The notes under the pieces: generated by a model
What the model was told of the DNA's origin: nothing
The model's database searches: none
The model's input: only the letters and a program-made list of their open reading frames with translations
Translations under genes and position numbers: made by a program
In this document: one piece after another, positions 19,914 to 30,348 of the stretch
Numbering within the stretch: position 1 is the stretch's first letter
Layout of the letters: each line of letters opens with the position of its first letter
Assembly: GCA_032871835.1 (NCBI GenBank)
Contig: CM065301.1
Location: 12,975,291 to 13,039,290 of the forward strand
Length of the DNA: 64,000 nucleotides
Direction: 5' to 3'
From: Dipteronia dyeriana
Taxonomy: Eukaryota > Streptophyta > Magnoliopsida > Sapindales > Sapindaceae

Positions 19914-22900
19914 ATGCTGGGTTCTGAGAATGCTTTAAGTCGGGGGAGTGCATCACTGTCACCAGATATGCCCCCCCTGCCCCAGTATTTGCCGCTGGAC
20001 CCTATTACATTAGGCAATCAGAAATATACCCGCTCAGGAGAGCTAAGCAGAGTTCTGGGTGTTCCTCTTGGAAGTTCATCAGAAGACCATTCTTTTGGAG
20101 TTACCCATCAAAAACCTCCTCCTCCAGTGGCGACAGAGGAGCTAAAGCACTATAAAGAAAGTGTGCAAGGTACTGTTAGAATGGCCAGGTATGTTTTTCT
20201 CATTCTACTGCACCTTTCCTGCCTTTTGCATATTTTCATTGTTCATCAGAGCTTGATTTACATTTTGATATTGTTGTAGTTAATCACAACTAGATTTACA
20301 TTTCATGGAAAATGCATTTGTCCATGAATGAAGTATAATGACCGGACTGTCACGGGGTGAGAATTTCATCTAGGCACACCCGTGCGGCACTTAGGCAACT
20401 TCCGTGGGAACGTTGCTAAGTAAGCCTTGTAAGAGGGACACTCGGGCAAGTTCTTGGATGAACGTTCCGAGTGTGAAGATACGGAAGCGATTTAGAGTGA
20501 GGAGAGTCGGGAGAGGGTTGAAATGGGGAGCCTGGAGACAGTGCATCGGTGAGACTTACGAAGGAAGACCACGATGCTCTGGATCACTAGAATGCTCACA
20601 AATACTCTCAAAGGAAGAGTTGTATTAATGTAAGAATTCTAGGATGATTTACAAATGAGAGGGGTTGGCTATTTATAGTTGAGCCACCTCCTTAAGGAAT
20701 GTTCTAGACTAATCTAGTATAATAGTGGAGATTAAGTCTCCAGAATATTCTACACCTAACTAGAATACTCTACATTTATTTACATGCCTTTACAAGGTTC
20801 TTGATTATTCTACACCTATCTAAGCACAAGAATGGTGTAGAGATGGTTGGGTTGCTAGAGACTTCTAGAAGCTTGACCAATGCCGGAATTATGGGGAAGT
20901 CTCTAGAATCTTCCAGGAATTTGGCAGATTAAGGGCCTTTGTTGGACTCCTGGGCTTGTAAGCTTGCGGCCCGTGACATCCTCCCCCACCTAAGTTCGCA
21001 ACGTCCTCGTTGCGTGGGCGTTGAGTATGTTGGAGTCAGCCACAAGTTGGTTCATTCGTGTGGAAGGTCTTTGGCTTGGGAAGCCTCCCTTGAGAGACCG
21101 AATTCGAGTCTCGTATCCTTAACTCGACGCAAGTGGGCTGGCTAGGTTTCGAAGGTGATCCAGCATCTCGGGTGCCTTCTCTCGGTGCCTTCAATCGCTT
21201 CCCATGGCTTGCGCACTTCTTGCTCCTTCGAACGCCTACGGTCGGCTGGTTCTGTGGAGAAGTGGGAGAACTAGATGACATCTCAAGTTTTACGGCGGGC
21301 TGCATCCTGCATGGCTCGGGCAGGGATTCCGCCTGGATGGAGAGTGTCTTGGACTTGCTTTGCTTGTTATGGGAGCGTTGGTCACCACGAACAAGCATTT
21401 GGATTTCGAATCGAGCAACTTCGCTATCGGAGAACGTGGCTCGTGCTAGCTGTGATTGCTCTATGGTGGCAACTTCGCTATCGGAGTGCATGACTCGTGC
21501 TAGCTGTGATTGCTTTTTGGTGACAACTTCGCTATCGGAGTGCATGACTCGTGCTAGCTGTGATTGCCTAGTAACGAGCTTCAAACCCTGCTGCTTGGAA
21601 CCGACCTGCTCTGATACCACTTGTCACGGGGTGAGAATTTCATCTAGGCACACCCGTGCGGCACTTAGGCAACTTCCGTGGGAACGTTGCTAAGTAAGCC
21701 TTGTAAGAGGGACACTCGGGCAAGTTCTTGGACGAACGTTGCCGAGTGTGAAGATGCGGAAGCGATTTAGAGTGAGGAGAGTCGGGAGAGGGTCGAAATG
21801 GGGAGCCCAGAGGCAGAGGATCGGTGGACTTGCGAAGGAAGACCACGATGCTCTGGATCACTAGAATGCTCTGGATCACTAGAATGCTCACAAATACTCT
21901 CAAAGGAAGAGTTGTATTAATGTAAGAATTCTAGGATGATTTACAAATGAGAGGGGTTGGCTATTTATAGTTGAGCCACCTCCTTAAGGAATGTTCTAGA
22001 CTAATCTAGTATAATAGTGGAGATTAAGTCTCCAGAATATTCTACACCTGACTAGAATACTCTACATTTATTTACATGCCTTTACAAGGTTCTTGATTAT
22101 TCTACACCTATCAAAGCACAAGAATGGTGTAGAGATGGTTGGGTTGCTAGAGACTTCTAGAAGCTTGACCAATGCCGGAATTATGGGGAAGTCTCTAGAA
22201 TCTTCCAGGAATTTGGCAGATTAAGGACCTTTGTTGGACTCCTGGGCTTGTAAGCTTGCGGCCCGTGACAAGACGGTCATGATTGTGAGACGAGAAATTG
22301 TCTCCATAAGTCCATGGATTTTTTTTTTTGGTTGTAATTACCTATAAGAAACAAAGTTGTAATTCTGGTGGCTATGGCATATCATCTGTAGTTTATGTAA
22401 TAGTAATTAATCATGATACATGGATTGTTCATGCATTATGGTGTATATTTAATATATTTTCTGTTCATAAGTTAAAATGTTCCTATATCTCTTTAAACTG
22501 TTCTGTCACCTTGAATTTGTGTCTTTTTATTTCAGAGAACATTCATTATCCCTTGTGCTATAGGATTCTCTTCTACTCATGATCTTTGAGTGGTCTATTA
22601 CTGAAGACTTTTCTCTCTCTGCAGGGATCGAGTAAAAAAGTTCCGTGATTCCATATCCAAATTGGATAAGTATAAGGAAGCCTTGAACTCAAAAAAGAGA
22701 CAACGGAATGATGTTTCATCTACTGAGAGGCCAGGGGGAGCAAAATTAGCAAAGATGGGAAGCCATAATCATAGAAACCCTCTAGTAACTCAAAGATTGG
22801 ATGACAGGACCAAGACTGCTGGGTTGAATAAGCGTGTTCGTACATCAGTGGCAGACATGAGGGTTTGTATTTCAATATCAATGTTGAGACATAATATCTT

Positions 22901-25900
22901 TGTATATTTTTAACCTTCTTCAGGTTTGTAAAGATGCTTTGTTGCGAATGTCATGCAACACAAATTTTAAAATTATTTCACCATATTTATAATAGATCTA
23001 AAGTATTTATATTCTTAAAACTAATAGAGTTTGTGTTAAGTTTTCTTTTGGTATCGTGGATAAGAAAATAAAATTTCCAGTGCAAATCTTAGATTGTAGT
23101 TCTTGTGTGCATATACTTGTCAAACTGAATGATCATTGAAGCACACCAAAATTGATGGACGGGAAATTTAAAATTAGTTGAACCTTTTTTTAAAAATAAA
23201 AATTATTGAAAGGTCTGGAAGTTATTGAGGGTTTGTATCTAGAGTTTCTTATGCAATTTGAGCATTTAGTTAATAAAGTTTCTTTCTTATTCTTTTCATA
23301 TTCACATACCATTCCTGTATGCATCCTGATGTTGTCTCTTTCTTTCTTTCCTTTTTTATTTTTTCCATAAGTAATGTATTTTTCGCTTTCATGTCACTCA
23401 GGCAGATGGTAGGGCCGCTGCCACTTCAAGGCAGCAGATGGTCGAAGAAAAGGATGGAGATTTGCTCCTGGCTGCTAGTGGTGCCACTTCTCGAATTGAA
23501 GAGAAGATCCGCAGGTTGCCTGTTGGGGGTGAAGGATGGGACAGAAAGATGAAAAAGAAACGTTCTGTAGGTGCTGTGGGCAATAGAGTTCTGAAGGGTG
23601 ATCGAGAAATAAAACGATCCATGCAATTGAAGCCGGGTTCTGATTCAAAGTTGCGATCATGTGAGGTTCAGGCTTTCAGGTGATCTTTTGTATCTATCAT
23701 AATCAGAATTGGTTCTAATTTTTGCTGCAGTTTCCAGTTAAAACAACTTCTTGTTGTCTAGACTCTAATGTAACTGGCAAGTGACTAGATGGTTCTCTGA
23801 TCCAGATATTCTTAGTTTGGGCAAATTACTTCTTTTTTTCCTTTTCTAATTTTATTAGGGGTTAGATTGTCCATTGGTATCCTAAACTGGAAATGAACTC
23901 ACCATTCAGACCAAAAATTCATTTTGGTTAAGAGGGCAGACATGAATTTTACACAAAGATGATTAAGCCCAACTAAAACTGGATACCTTAATGTCGTGTT
24001 CGGTTTGGTTGTGTTGAAAATTGCAATTCCTTATTTGGGTTCCCATATCAAAACTATATATGGGAAAAGTGAAGAGGTTGGTTCTGCCTGCTTATAAATT
24101 GGAAAGTTTTTATATTGATTTAGCTTACTAATGTCTTCTTACCTGGGAAGAAAGTTTGATTTCTTTAGATATGAATTTTCTATATATATTATTCTTATCC
24201 AATGCAGACAAAGTATTTCTATTGCTATAATAGTGAAAATATAATTATGTTCTTGGGCTTTGTATGTATTATAGATCTAAATCCTCTCCCGGAGTTAATG
24301 GGATCAACAAGTTGGATGGTCCTTTTGAGCTTGCTAGTTCTGATGCTGGTATGCTTCTCAGGAATGAATTGGAGAGCCCCCCACCTCTGAGAGACCGTAT
24401 GGCTGATTTGGAGCAGAGAGTTGTGGCAAAAGGAAATAAGAAGTACGCTTTTTTATCTTCTCATTTCAATTCTAGCAAAACCTGTTAAATTGGCAGACTT
24501 GGTAGAACTCATACTATGAAGTTTTACATTTGGATGTATAACATACTATTATATTTTTCTTTATTTTTCTCTAATGGTTATGGTAGGTTATTGATTTGTT
24601 TGTGAACCTATTTGTCAGGTCAAGCATTCAGGGCGATAACCCAGGAGGCAGTACGAGTACAACTTTAAAAGGAAAAGCTTCTAGAGCACCAAGAACTAGT
24701 TCCATCATGGTCTTAGACTCGTCCTCCAAGGTTCATCCACCATCCGGAGCTTTTCAGGGTTGGGAACAACCTATAGGTGTAAATAAAATCCCGGTTTTAG
24801 GTGTGACCAATAATCAAAGGCGTCCAGTGGCTTCAACTTCATCTTCACAACCCATGGCTCAGTGGGTAGGTCAAAGACCACATAAAAACTCACGCACAAG
24901 GAGATCAAATTTGGTTTCTCCTGTCTCAAACAATGAAGCTCAGGTTCCATCGCAAAGTTTAGCGTCATCTGAGTTTAGTGCTAGAACTTCTTCTCTCGGA
25001 ACCAATGGTTCACTGCTTGCCAGTAGCATAGATAACAATACTCCAAAATCAAAGAGGGATTATGAGTTTGAGAATGTTTCTTCTCCATTTGGGTTATCTG
25101 AAAGCGAAGAATCGGGAGCTGGTGAGAATAAATTGAAAGAGAAATTAATAGAAAGTGGTGATGGTTCCTTGAGTGTAGCTCATAAAGTTGGGTCATTCAC
25201 ATTATCAACAAGGAAGAATAAGATACCAACTAATGAAATTGGAGATGGGATCCTTAGACAAGGAAGGAGTGGAAACGGTTCTTCTTTGATGAGGCCAAGC
25301 ATTTCTCCTGTAAGAGAGAAGTTAGGGTATTTACCAACAACCAAGCCACTTCAGACAATTAGACCTGCTTCTGATAAGAATAAAAGGTGAGTAAATTCCC
25401 TTGTTTCTTTCCTATACATTTATTTACAATTAAATTCACATTTATATTGACAAAATTTGTGTAAACGGATCATCTACTTCTCCTTTGGTCAGTAAAACAG
25501 GCCGTCCACTTACAAAAAAATTGAAGGATCGCAAAGCCTCAATTCATGTTGGGCCGGTGCATAATAATGTCGCTGCAGATTTCACAGGTAGTGATTATAA
25601 TATAATTGTTTGCACTAATTTGGTAATTCCCACAAGACTCTCTTAATAATGAGATATATGATAAAGGTTAGTATTTGCTAATCTTGGAGCTGTGGCAAGG
25701 AAAAAACTAGAATTCCTCATTGCTCTGTTGGACATATTTTTGTCATTTTCTAGTTATTTACATTTCAGTGCTAGATTCCATCTTGTATACTTGTGTTCCT
25801 GGTTTGCAACTTTTTATTTTATTTTTTTATTTTCACAGATGATTATAAGTTCAAACTACTTAAGTTTTGCATGCATGTGCTCATGCATACATGTAGGCGG

Positions 25901-28900
25901 TTTGTGCACGCTTCAGAATAGCTGAAATACTGTAGAGGAAATTGTCTATGGTGTAATTGACAATAATTTTTAATAAGCATTGAAATTTAACTTTTCAGGT
26001 GAATCTGACGATGACAATGAAGAATTATTTGCAGCTGCCCATTCTGCTCGTAATGCTAGCAGTATGCATCTTGACTATGTCTTGATTGTATTTTCTCGTG
26101 AAAACCAGCTCCTTCTCTCATATCTATTCTATCTCAATGACTAATGTGCTAGCTTGTTTCTTCAGATCTTGCCTGTTCTGGTCCATTTTGGAAGAAAATG
26201 GAATCTATATTCACCTCACTTAGCTCAGAGGATATGTCTTTCTTAAAGCAGCAGGTAGTGATCGGCTCAGATATATTTAATGACTTTTTAAATATCTTTG
26301 TGTCTGAGACTTACAATTTCTTTTTCTTTCTTCTGTTTGGTTGCTGCATCAGTTAAGTTCTGCAGAAGAGCTTGATGAGAGATTGTCTCAGATATCTGGA
26401 GTTGAATATAACCTTTTGGGTGTTTTGGTGCATAAAGAAGTTCTCGATCGTTCTGGTGAAAGTCAAGAAAGCCACCCAAATCAAGAAACAGCCAAGACCG
26501 ATGCTATATGTGGTAGATATGACAGGGGAAGGTTGGACAAGGTTACACCATTGTACCAGAGAGTTCTTTCTGCATTGATTGAAGAAGATGAAGGTGAAGA
26601 ATTCTACAACCACTGTGAAGGGAAAAATCTCCCTCTTCACTATGCAAGTGATGATTCTCACTGCGGTTCATGCAATCAGATTGATGTTGAACCCAAAGAT
26701 AGGGACAGACTGGAATCTGAAGTTGAGTCAGAATCAGATTTTTGGAGTCGTAAGAATTGTTTTATGGATAGACTTTCTTGTGATAAGAGTGCTGCATCCA
26801 ACACTTTTAGGAACCCAAGCATGTCCAGTTCATTGCATAGCAATGAACAGTGGTTGGGAGATGACGATTTTTCACATTCAGAAGTTGGGCTTGTCAGTGA
26901 AATATGTTCCAATGATGTGGCTCAGCAGCAACCTAGGGATACAAATGTTCCTAGCTTTTCTTCCTCCAATTGCGAATATAAGCTGATGTGCCTGGATGAA
27001 AGGCTCGTCTTAGAGTTACAGAGTATAGGTTTATATCCAGAGACATTGGTAGGTTTTTGTTTCATATGCTTCCTATATGAGTTCAAATTGTAGAAGTCCA
27101 ACTTGTTATAATTATATCATGGTTCTTTTTCCTCTGTTTCCTCTTTTTTCTCTCATTTTCTTTTGTCACATTGCAGCCTGGTCTGGCTGAGGGAGAAGAA
27201 GTAATAAAGCAGGAAGTTATGGAACTTAAGGAAGGGCTTTTCCAACAGGTGATAACACATTATCCTGTTTCACTTGCATATGTGATTTAGAGCATTTAAG
27301 CATGAGTCAGCCATAACGATTTGCTTCTTTTAGTTACTTTCTCCTTCCTTTAAACCCTTTGTTTTCATCTCAAATAACCTGCAACCTTTTCTTACTGTTG
27401 CTTCTATATCCCCATGAATCTCATTCTCATCTCTGATCACACTTATGATTAACTGATAGATTGAGAGAAAGAAGAAAAGCTTGAGGAATATTGATAAAGC
27501 AATTCAAAAAAGGAGAGACATCGAAAGAAGGTATAATTCCTGATGATTTGGATGTGTTTTTGATATTGAACCTGGGAAGTTTTGATTAGAATAATATGGG
27601 TTTATTTGCAGGAACATTGAGCACAGTGCAATGGACCAACTTATTGAGGTGGCTTACAGGAAAAGAACGGTAATATTTATATTCCCCAACTATGCTTTTA
27701 AATTAGTTTCAGAGTCATTGACCCGTGTTTCCTTTTCTTTTTCCCCAAATTTATGAAATACAGATGTTTGATAATGCATCTCAGCTCTTGTTAATTCTGT
27801 TTATGATTTTCTATTTGATGATTGGACTACACATTCAAAAGCATTGTCATATAATATATGTATATATACACACATACACACATGAGTGTTTCAGCGCAAG
27901 TTTGTAAGTAAATCCCAAAGCCTTTAAGTAAAGGGAAGAAGAAGGGTTTATTGGGATTTGGGACCTACAACCCAATAAGCTAGCTTATTAGGTTGTAGAT
28001 CGATTTAGTCATTCCTAAAATTTTAGGTTCTAACATGGTTTTAGAGTCTGATTTGGAGCAATTGACCTGAGTATATATACTACCAAAAAGGGCGACTCAA
28101 CTCTTAAGAAGAAACTCAATTCTAAATGTCTGGCAGTCCCCTGTCCTCCTCCCAATCAGAAAAACAGAAAAATCAACTCAAAAGCTCATTTTAACTGGAA
28201 GCTTGTGCATGACAGTGTTGGAAAATCACATATGAGATGAAAGAAGCAAATCCCCGCATCCATTAAGTAAAGGCAAAAAGAGGGACCTACAACCCAATAA
28301 GCTAGTATTTTGGGTTGGTACATTGATCCAACACATATTAACCCATTCCTAGAATATTGGCATCTAACAAAGTTTTTAAAAAAATACAGAAATAGTAAAA
28401 AGTGTACTTGGCACGACCAGACATTCAGTAAGTTATTGTAGCTCTATAGAGAAACTATGGTAGGTCTTTGAAAACGGAATGTCTTGTATTAGATGGAAAT
28501 GTTATCTTATTTCTTATTGGTAATGGTAAGAAAAAGAAAAGAAACATAAATGGGGCTTTCTGCTTTATTGCTATTTTCTTCATCGTAGTTGCTTAAAGGA
28601 GTCTTTTATTTCTTTCCATTTTTTGGTCTCCTTAAGGTGTGATTCTTATGTAAGTCGATAATTACTAGTATGACATGAAAAAAAAAAAACAACTAAAAGA
28701 AATGCAAATTTGTTTGATTTCATAATGTGGTTTTAATATTGTTGATATCAGTGAGTACTTAATTTTCACTGTAACATCAAGACACTGTTGGTGGTGTCAA
28801 TTTGTTGATTATAAGATGGTGACACCGTAGTAACTATCAATAGTATTACTGACAACTCATTATTGATTCTTTTTTACATCAGAAGTGAATGAAAAAGCTA

Positions 28901-30348
28901 ATTTTTGCTTTAGACTTACATATTTGTGATCTTAATTATTCAATATCAATATTAGTGTTGCTTGACTTTACTCATTCCTTTCTGCTGCTTGTTTTGGTGA
29001 ATTATTGGTAATTTGTTCTTATCAATTATGAAGTACCTTTCTTCAGTGAGATTGTGGACATGTGGCATGCACTCTTGTTTTTATAATGTTCGTCTTGTTC
29101 ATTTTAAACTTCATGATTGGATGGACCTGAGACTCTCTTAATAGATTTAGAAGAAGGGCAATAATTGTTTGGCATTACGGATTAGATAGTTTGTGCTTAA
29201 ACTGAGGCACTTTATTAATTATAGAAAGTTAAATTTCTATCAAATGGATTGTGCAGGCATGCCGTGGGACTCATACTTCGAAGGGTGCAATCCGTAAGGT
29301 CTCAAAACATGTTGCACTGGCTTTCATCAAGCGAACTCTTGCTAGATGTCGGAAATTCGAAGAGATGGGCAGAAGTTGCTTTGGTGAGCCTGCATTGCAG
29401 GATATATTGTTTTCTACACCTCCAGGTAGCAATGATGCAAAGTCAATCGACTGTGTTGGCTCTGGAACCAATAGTAATACATGCAATGAAGCTTCTAACC
29501 ATCGAACAGAAGCCAGGGGATCAGGTAAAGTCCTTTTAATTTAATATTAGAACTAATAAAAAAAAAATAGGTAGACAATAGACCCAAAATCTTAAGCTTT
29601 CTAAAGGCCCAAACAATGATAAGCTCTCTAGCGCTTTTTAATGAGGGTATCTGGCAGAAGAACTATCTGTAATAAACAGTTTCATGTTCATCTCAAGAAA
29701 TCAAATTCTTTTGCTGCTACAGGTGCTGTCTCTAGTAGTTTTGAGCGATACAAAACCGAATGTGATAATCTTGACAGAGGTTCTTCAGATGCTTTCAGAG
29801 CTCGTGTTCACTCATTTGAAAATGCTTTCCCCAAAAATGGGATTACATTCAACAAGGTGAAGAGGGAAGTACTGATTGATGATGTTGTTGGCAGTGCTTC
29901 CTCTAGGGTGACATCAACTCTTGACAAAGTTACTCTTGGTGGAGCAAGGGGAAAGAGAAGTGAAAGAGAGAGTGGTCGCTCATCGTTGGACGGATTAAAG
30001 AGTGAACGGAAAACAAAAGTCAAGTCCAAGCACAAAAATAATCATACACCAACTTCAGGAAATGGCAGATTTAATGCTAATGATAGCAATAAAATGGGCA
30101 GAGAAGTGGAATCATCATCTCCCATGAACATTCATCAGAAATCATCTAAAGAAGCAGAGGAACCTGTTGACTTTGCAAAACTGCAACTGCCTGAACTGGA
30201 TTCAGTGGGACTAGATGAATCCGATGACCTTGACGCACATCAAGATTTGAGTTCGTGGTTAAACATCGAGGAGGATGTATTGCAAGAACATGATTCTATT
30301 GGTCTCGATATTCCGATGGATGACCTCACAGATTTGATGCTTATGTAA
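19914..30348 (+). CDS. Large nuclear protein, plant ADA3-like (At4g29790/At2g19390 family)
   Basis: Coding exons: 19914-20188, 22625-22862, 23402-23679, 24275-24442, 24619-25386, 25493-25587, 25999-26061, 26166-26254, 26353-27048, 27177-27248, 27460-27530, 27612-27669, 29257-29524 and 29723-30348. All junctions are GT-AG and in phase, giving 1254 residues, close to my recollection of the Arabidopsis relatives (about 1200). The N-terminus (LPQYLPLDPI...YTRSGELSRVLGV, then DRVKKFRDSISKLDKYKEAL) is the family signature. The middle is Ser/Gly/Arg-rich and low complexity with basic clusters suited to nuclear import. Residues about 915-957 form a charged helix (IERKKKSLRNIDKAIQKRR). Residues about 958-1046 contain KVSKHVALAFIKRTLARCRKF, the part compared with ADA3. 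The C-terminus is acidic. ADA3 links GCN5 and ADA2 in SAGA-type histone acetyltransferase complexes; assignment of this family as plant ADA3 is published opinion I recall, not visible here. Introns 1 and 12 carry retroelements. Confidence 0.85.
20348..20978 (-). repeat. 3' LTR (minus orientation) with HSE-like motifs
   Basis: This LTR lies nearest exon 1 of the ADA3-like gene. On the minus strand a TATAAATAG box (20669-20677) is preceded by three-block heat-shock-element-like motifs: TCTAGAACATTCC (about 20697-20708), a TTCnnGAAnnTT match at 20863-20875 and a GAAnnTTCnnGGA match at 20906-20918. Transcription from it would run out towards 20188-19914, across the first coding exon in antisense. 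Confidence 0.6.
21036..21620 (-). CDS. Internal open frame of the LTR element, unidentified
   Basis: An open frame of about 194 codons fills almost all of the internal region and starts within the primer-binding site (first codon GTG, so the real start is uncertain). It contains three 18-residue repeats (QSQLARVMHSDSEV-type), encoded by 54-bp DNA units at 21416-21469, 21470-21523 and 21524-21577. A Ser/Pro/Lys-rich tail follows. I see no gag zinc knuckle, protease or polymerase motif. It may be a gag remnant or a non-coding RNA that happens to be open. Confidence 0.35.
   Translation of the reverse strand: MVSEQVGSKQQGLKLVTRQSQLARVMHSDSEVVTKKQSQLARVMHSDSEVATIEQSQLARATFSDSEVARFEIQMLVRGDQRSHNKQSKSKTLSIQAESLPEPCRMQPAVKLEMSSSSPTSPQNQPTVGVRRSKKCASHGKRLKAPREGTRDAGSPSKPSQPTCVELRIRDSNSVSQGRLPKPKTFHTNEPTCG
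21622..22270 (-). repeat. 5' LTR (minus orientation) with HSE-like motifs and TATA box
   Basis: TATAAATAG (minus strand, 21961-21969) is the likely core promoter. Upstream of it (higher coordinates) lie a GAAnnTTCnnGA match at 21989-22000, GAATATTC at 22035-22042, a TTCnnGAAnnTT match at 22155-22167 and a GAAnnTTCnnGGA match at 22198-22210. Alternating GAA/TTC blocks at 5-base spacing are the binding pattern of heat-shock factors. ONSEN of Arabidopsis is the known case of heat-driven LTRs. Confidence 0.6.
27882..28369 (+). mobile_element. Decayed TRIM-like LTR element in intron 12 of the ADA3-like gene
   Basis: Two diverged direct repeats, about 27882-28035 and 28216-28369 (154 bp), share AAATCCC, TTAAGTAAAGG, ACCTACAACCCAATAAGCTAG, GTCATTCCTA/CCCATTCCTAGAAT and a final TCTAACA. 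Directly after the first comes TGGTTTTAGAGTC (28036-28048), a decayed form of the TGGTATCAGAGC primer-binding site. The second begins TGTTGG. LTRs of about 150 bp around a 180-bp core with no genes match the size of TRIM elements. The left end of the first LTR is blurred and no target duplication was found. Confidence 0.6.

Larger units (their letters stand above)
20348..22270 (-). mobile_element. Small non-autonomous LTR retrotransposon in intron 1 of the ADA3-like gene
   Basis: Two direct repeats, 20348-20978 (631 bp) and 21622-22270 (649 bp), both start TGTCACGG and end CCGTGACA, as LTRs do. Next to the right LTR, the minus strand reads TGGTATCAGAGC (21608-21619), the usual primer-binding site for initiator Met-tRNA. 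Next to the left LTR, it reads the purine tract AGGTGGGGGAGGA. The element is therefore antisense to the host gene. The LTRs differ at roughly a dozen to twenty sites plus an 18-bp tandem duplication in the right LTR (21853-21870/21871-21888), so the insertion is fairly young. The internal part is only 643 bp and lacks reverse transcriptase and integrase. It is larger than classic TRIMs but of the same kind. The 5-bp flanks (CGGAC and AGACG) are not a clean target duplication. Confidence 0.9.

Noticed and set aside
20404..20628. Open frame inside the left LTR
   Set aside because: It lies within a repeat whose second copy carries indels relative to it, and has no recognisable domain.
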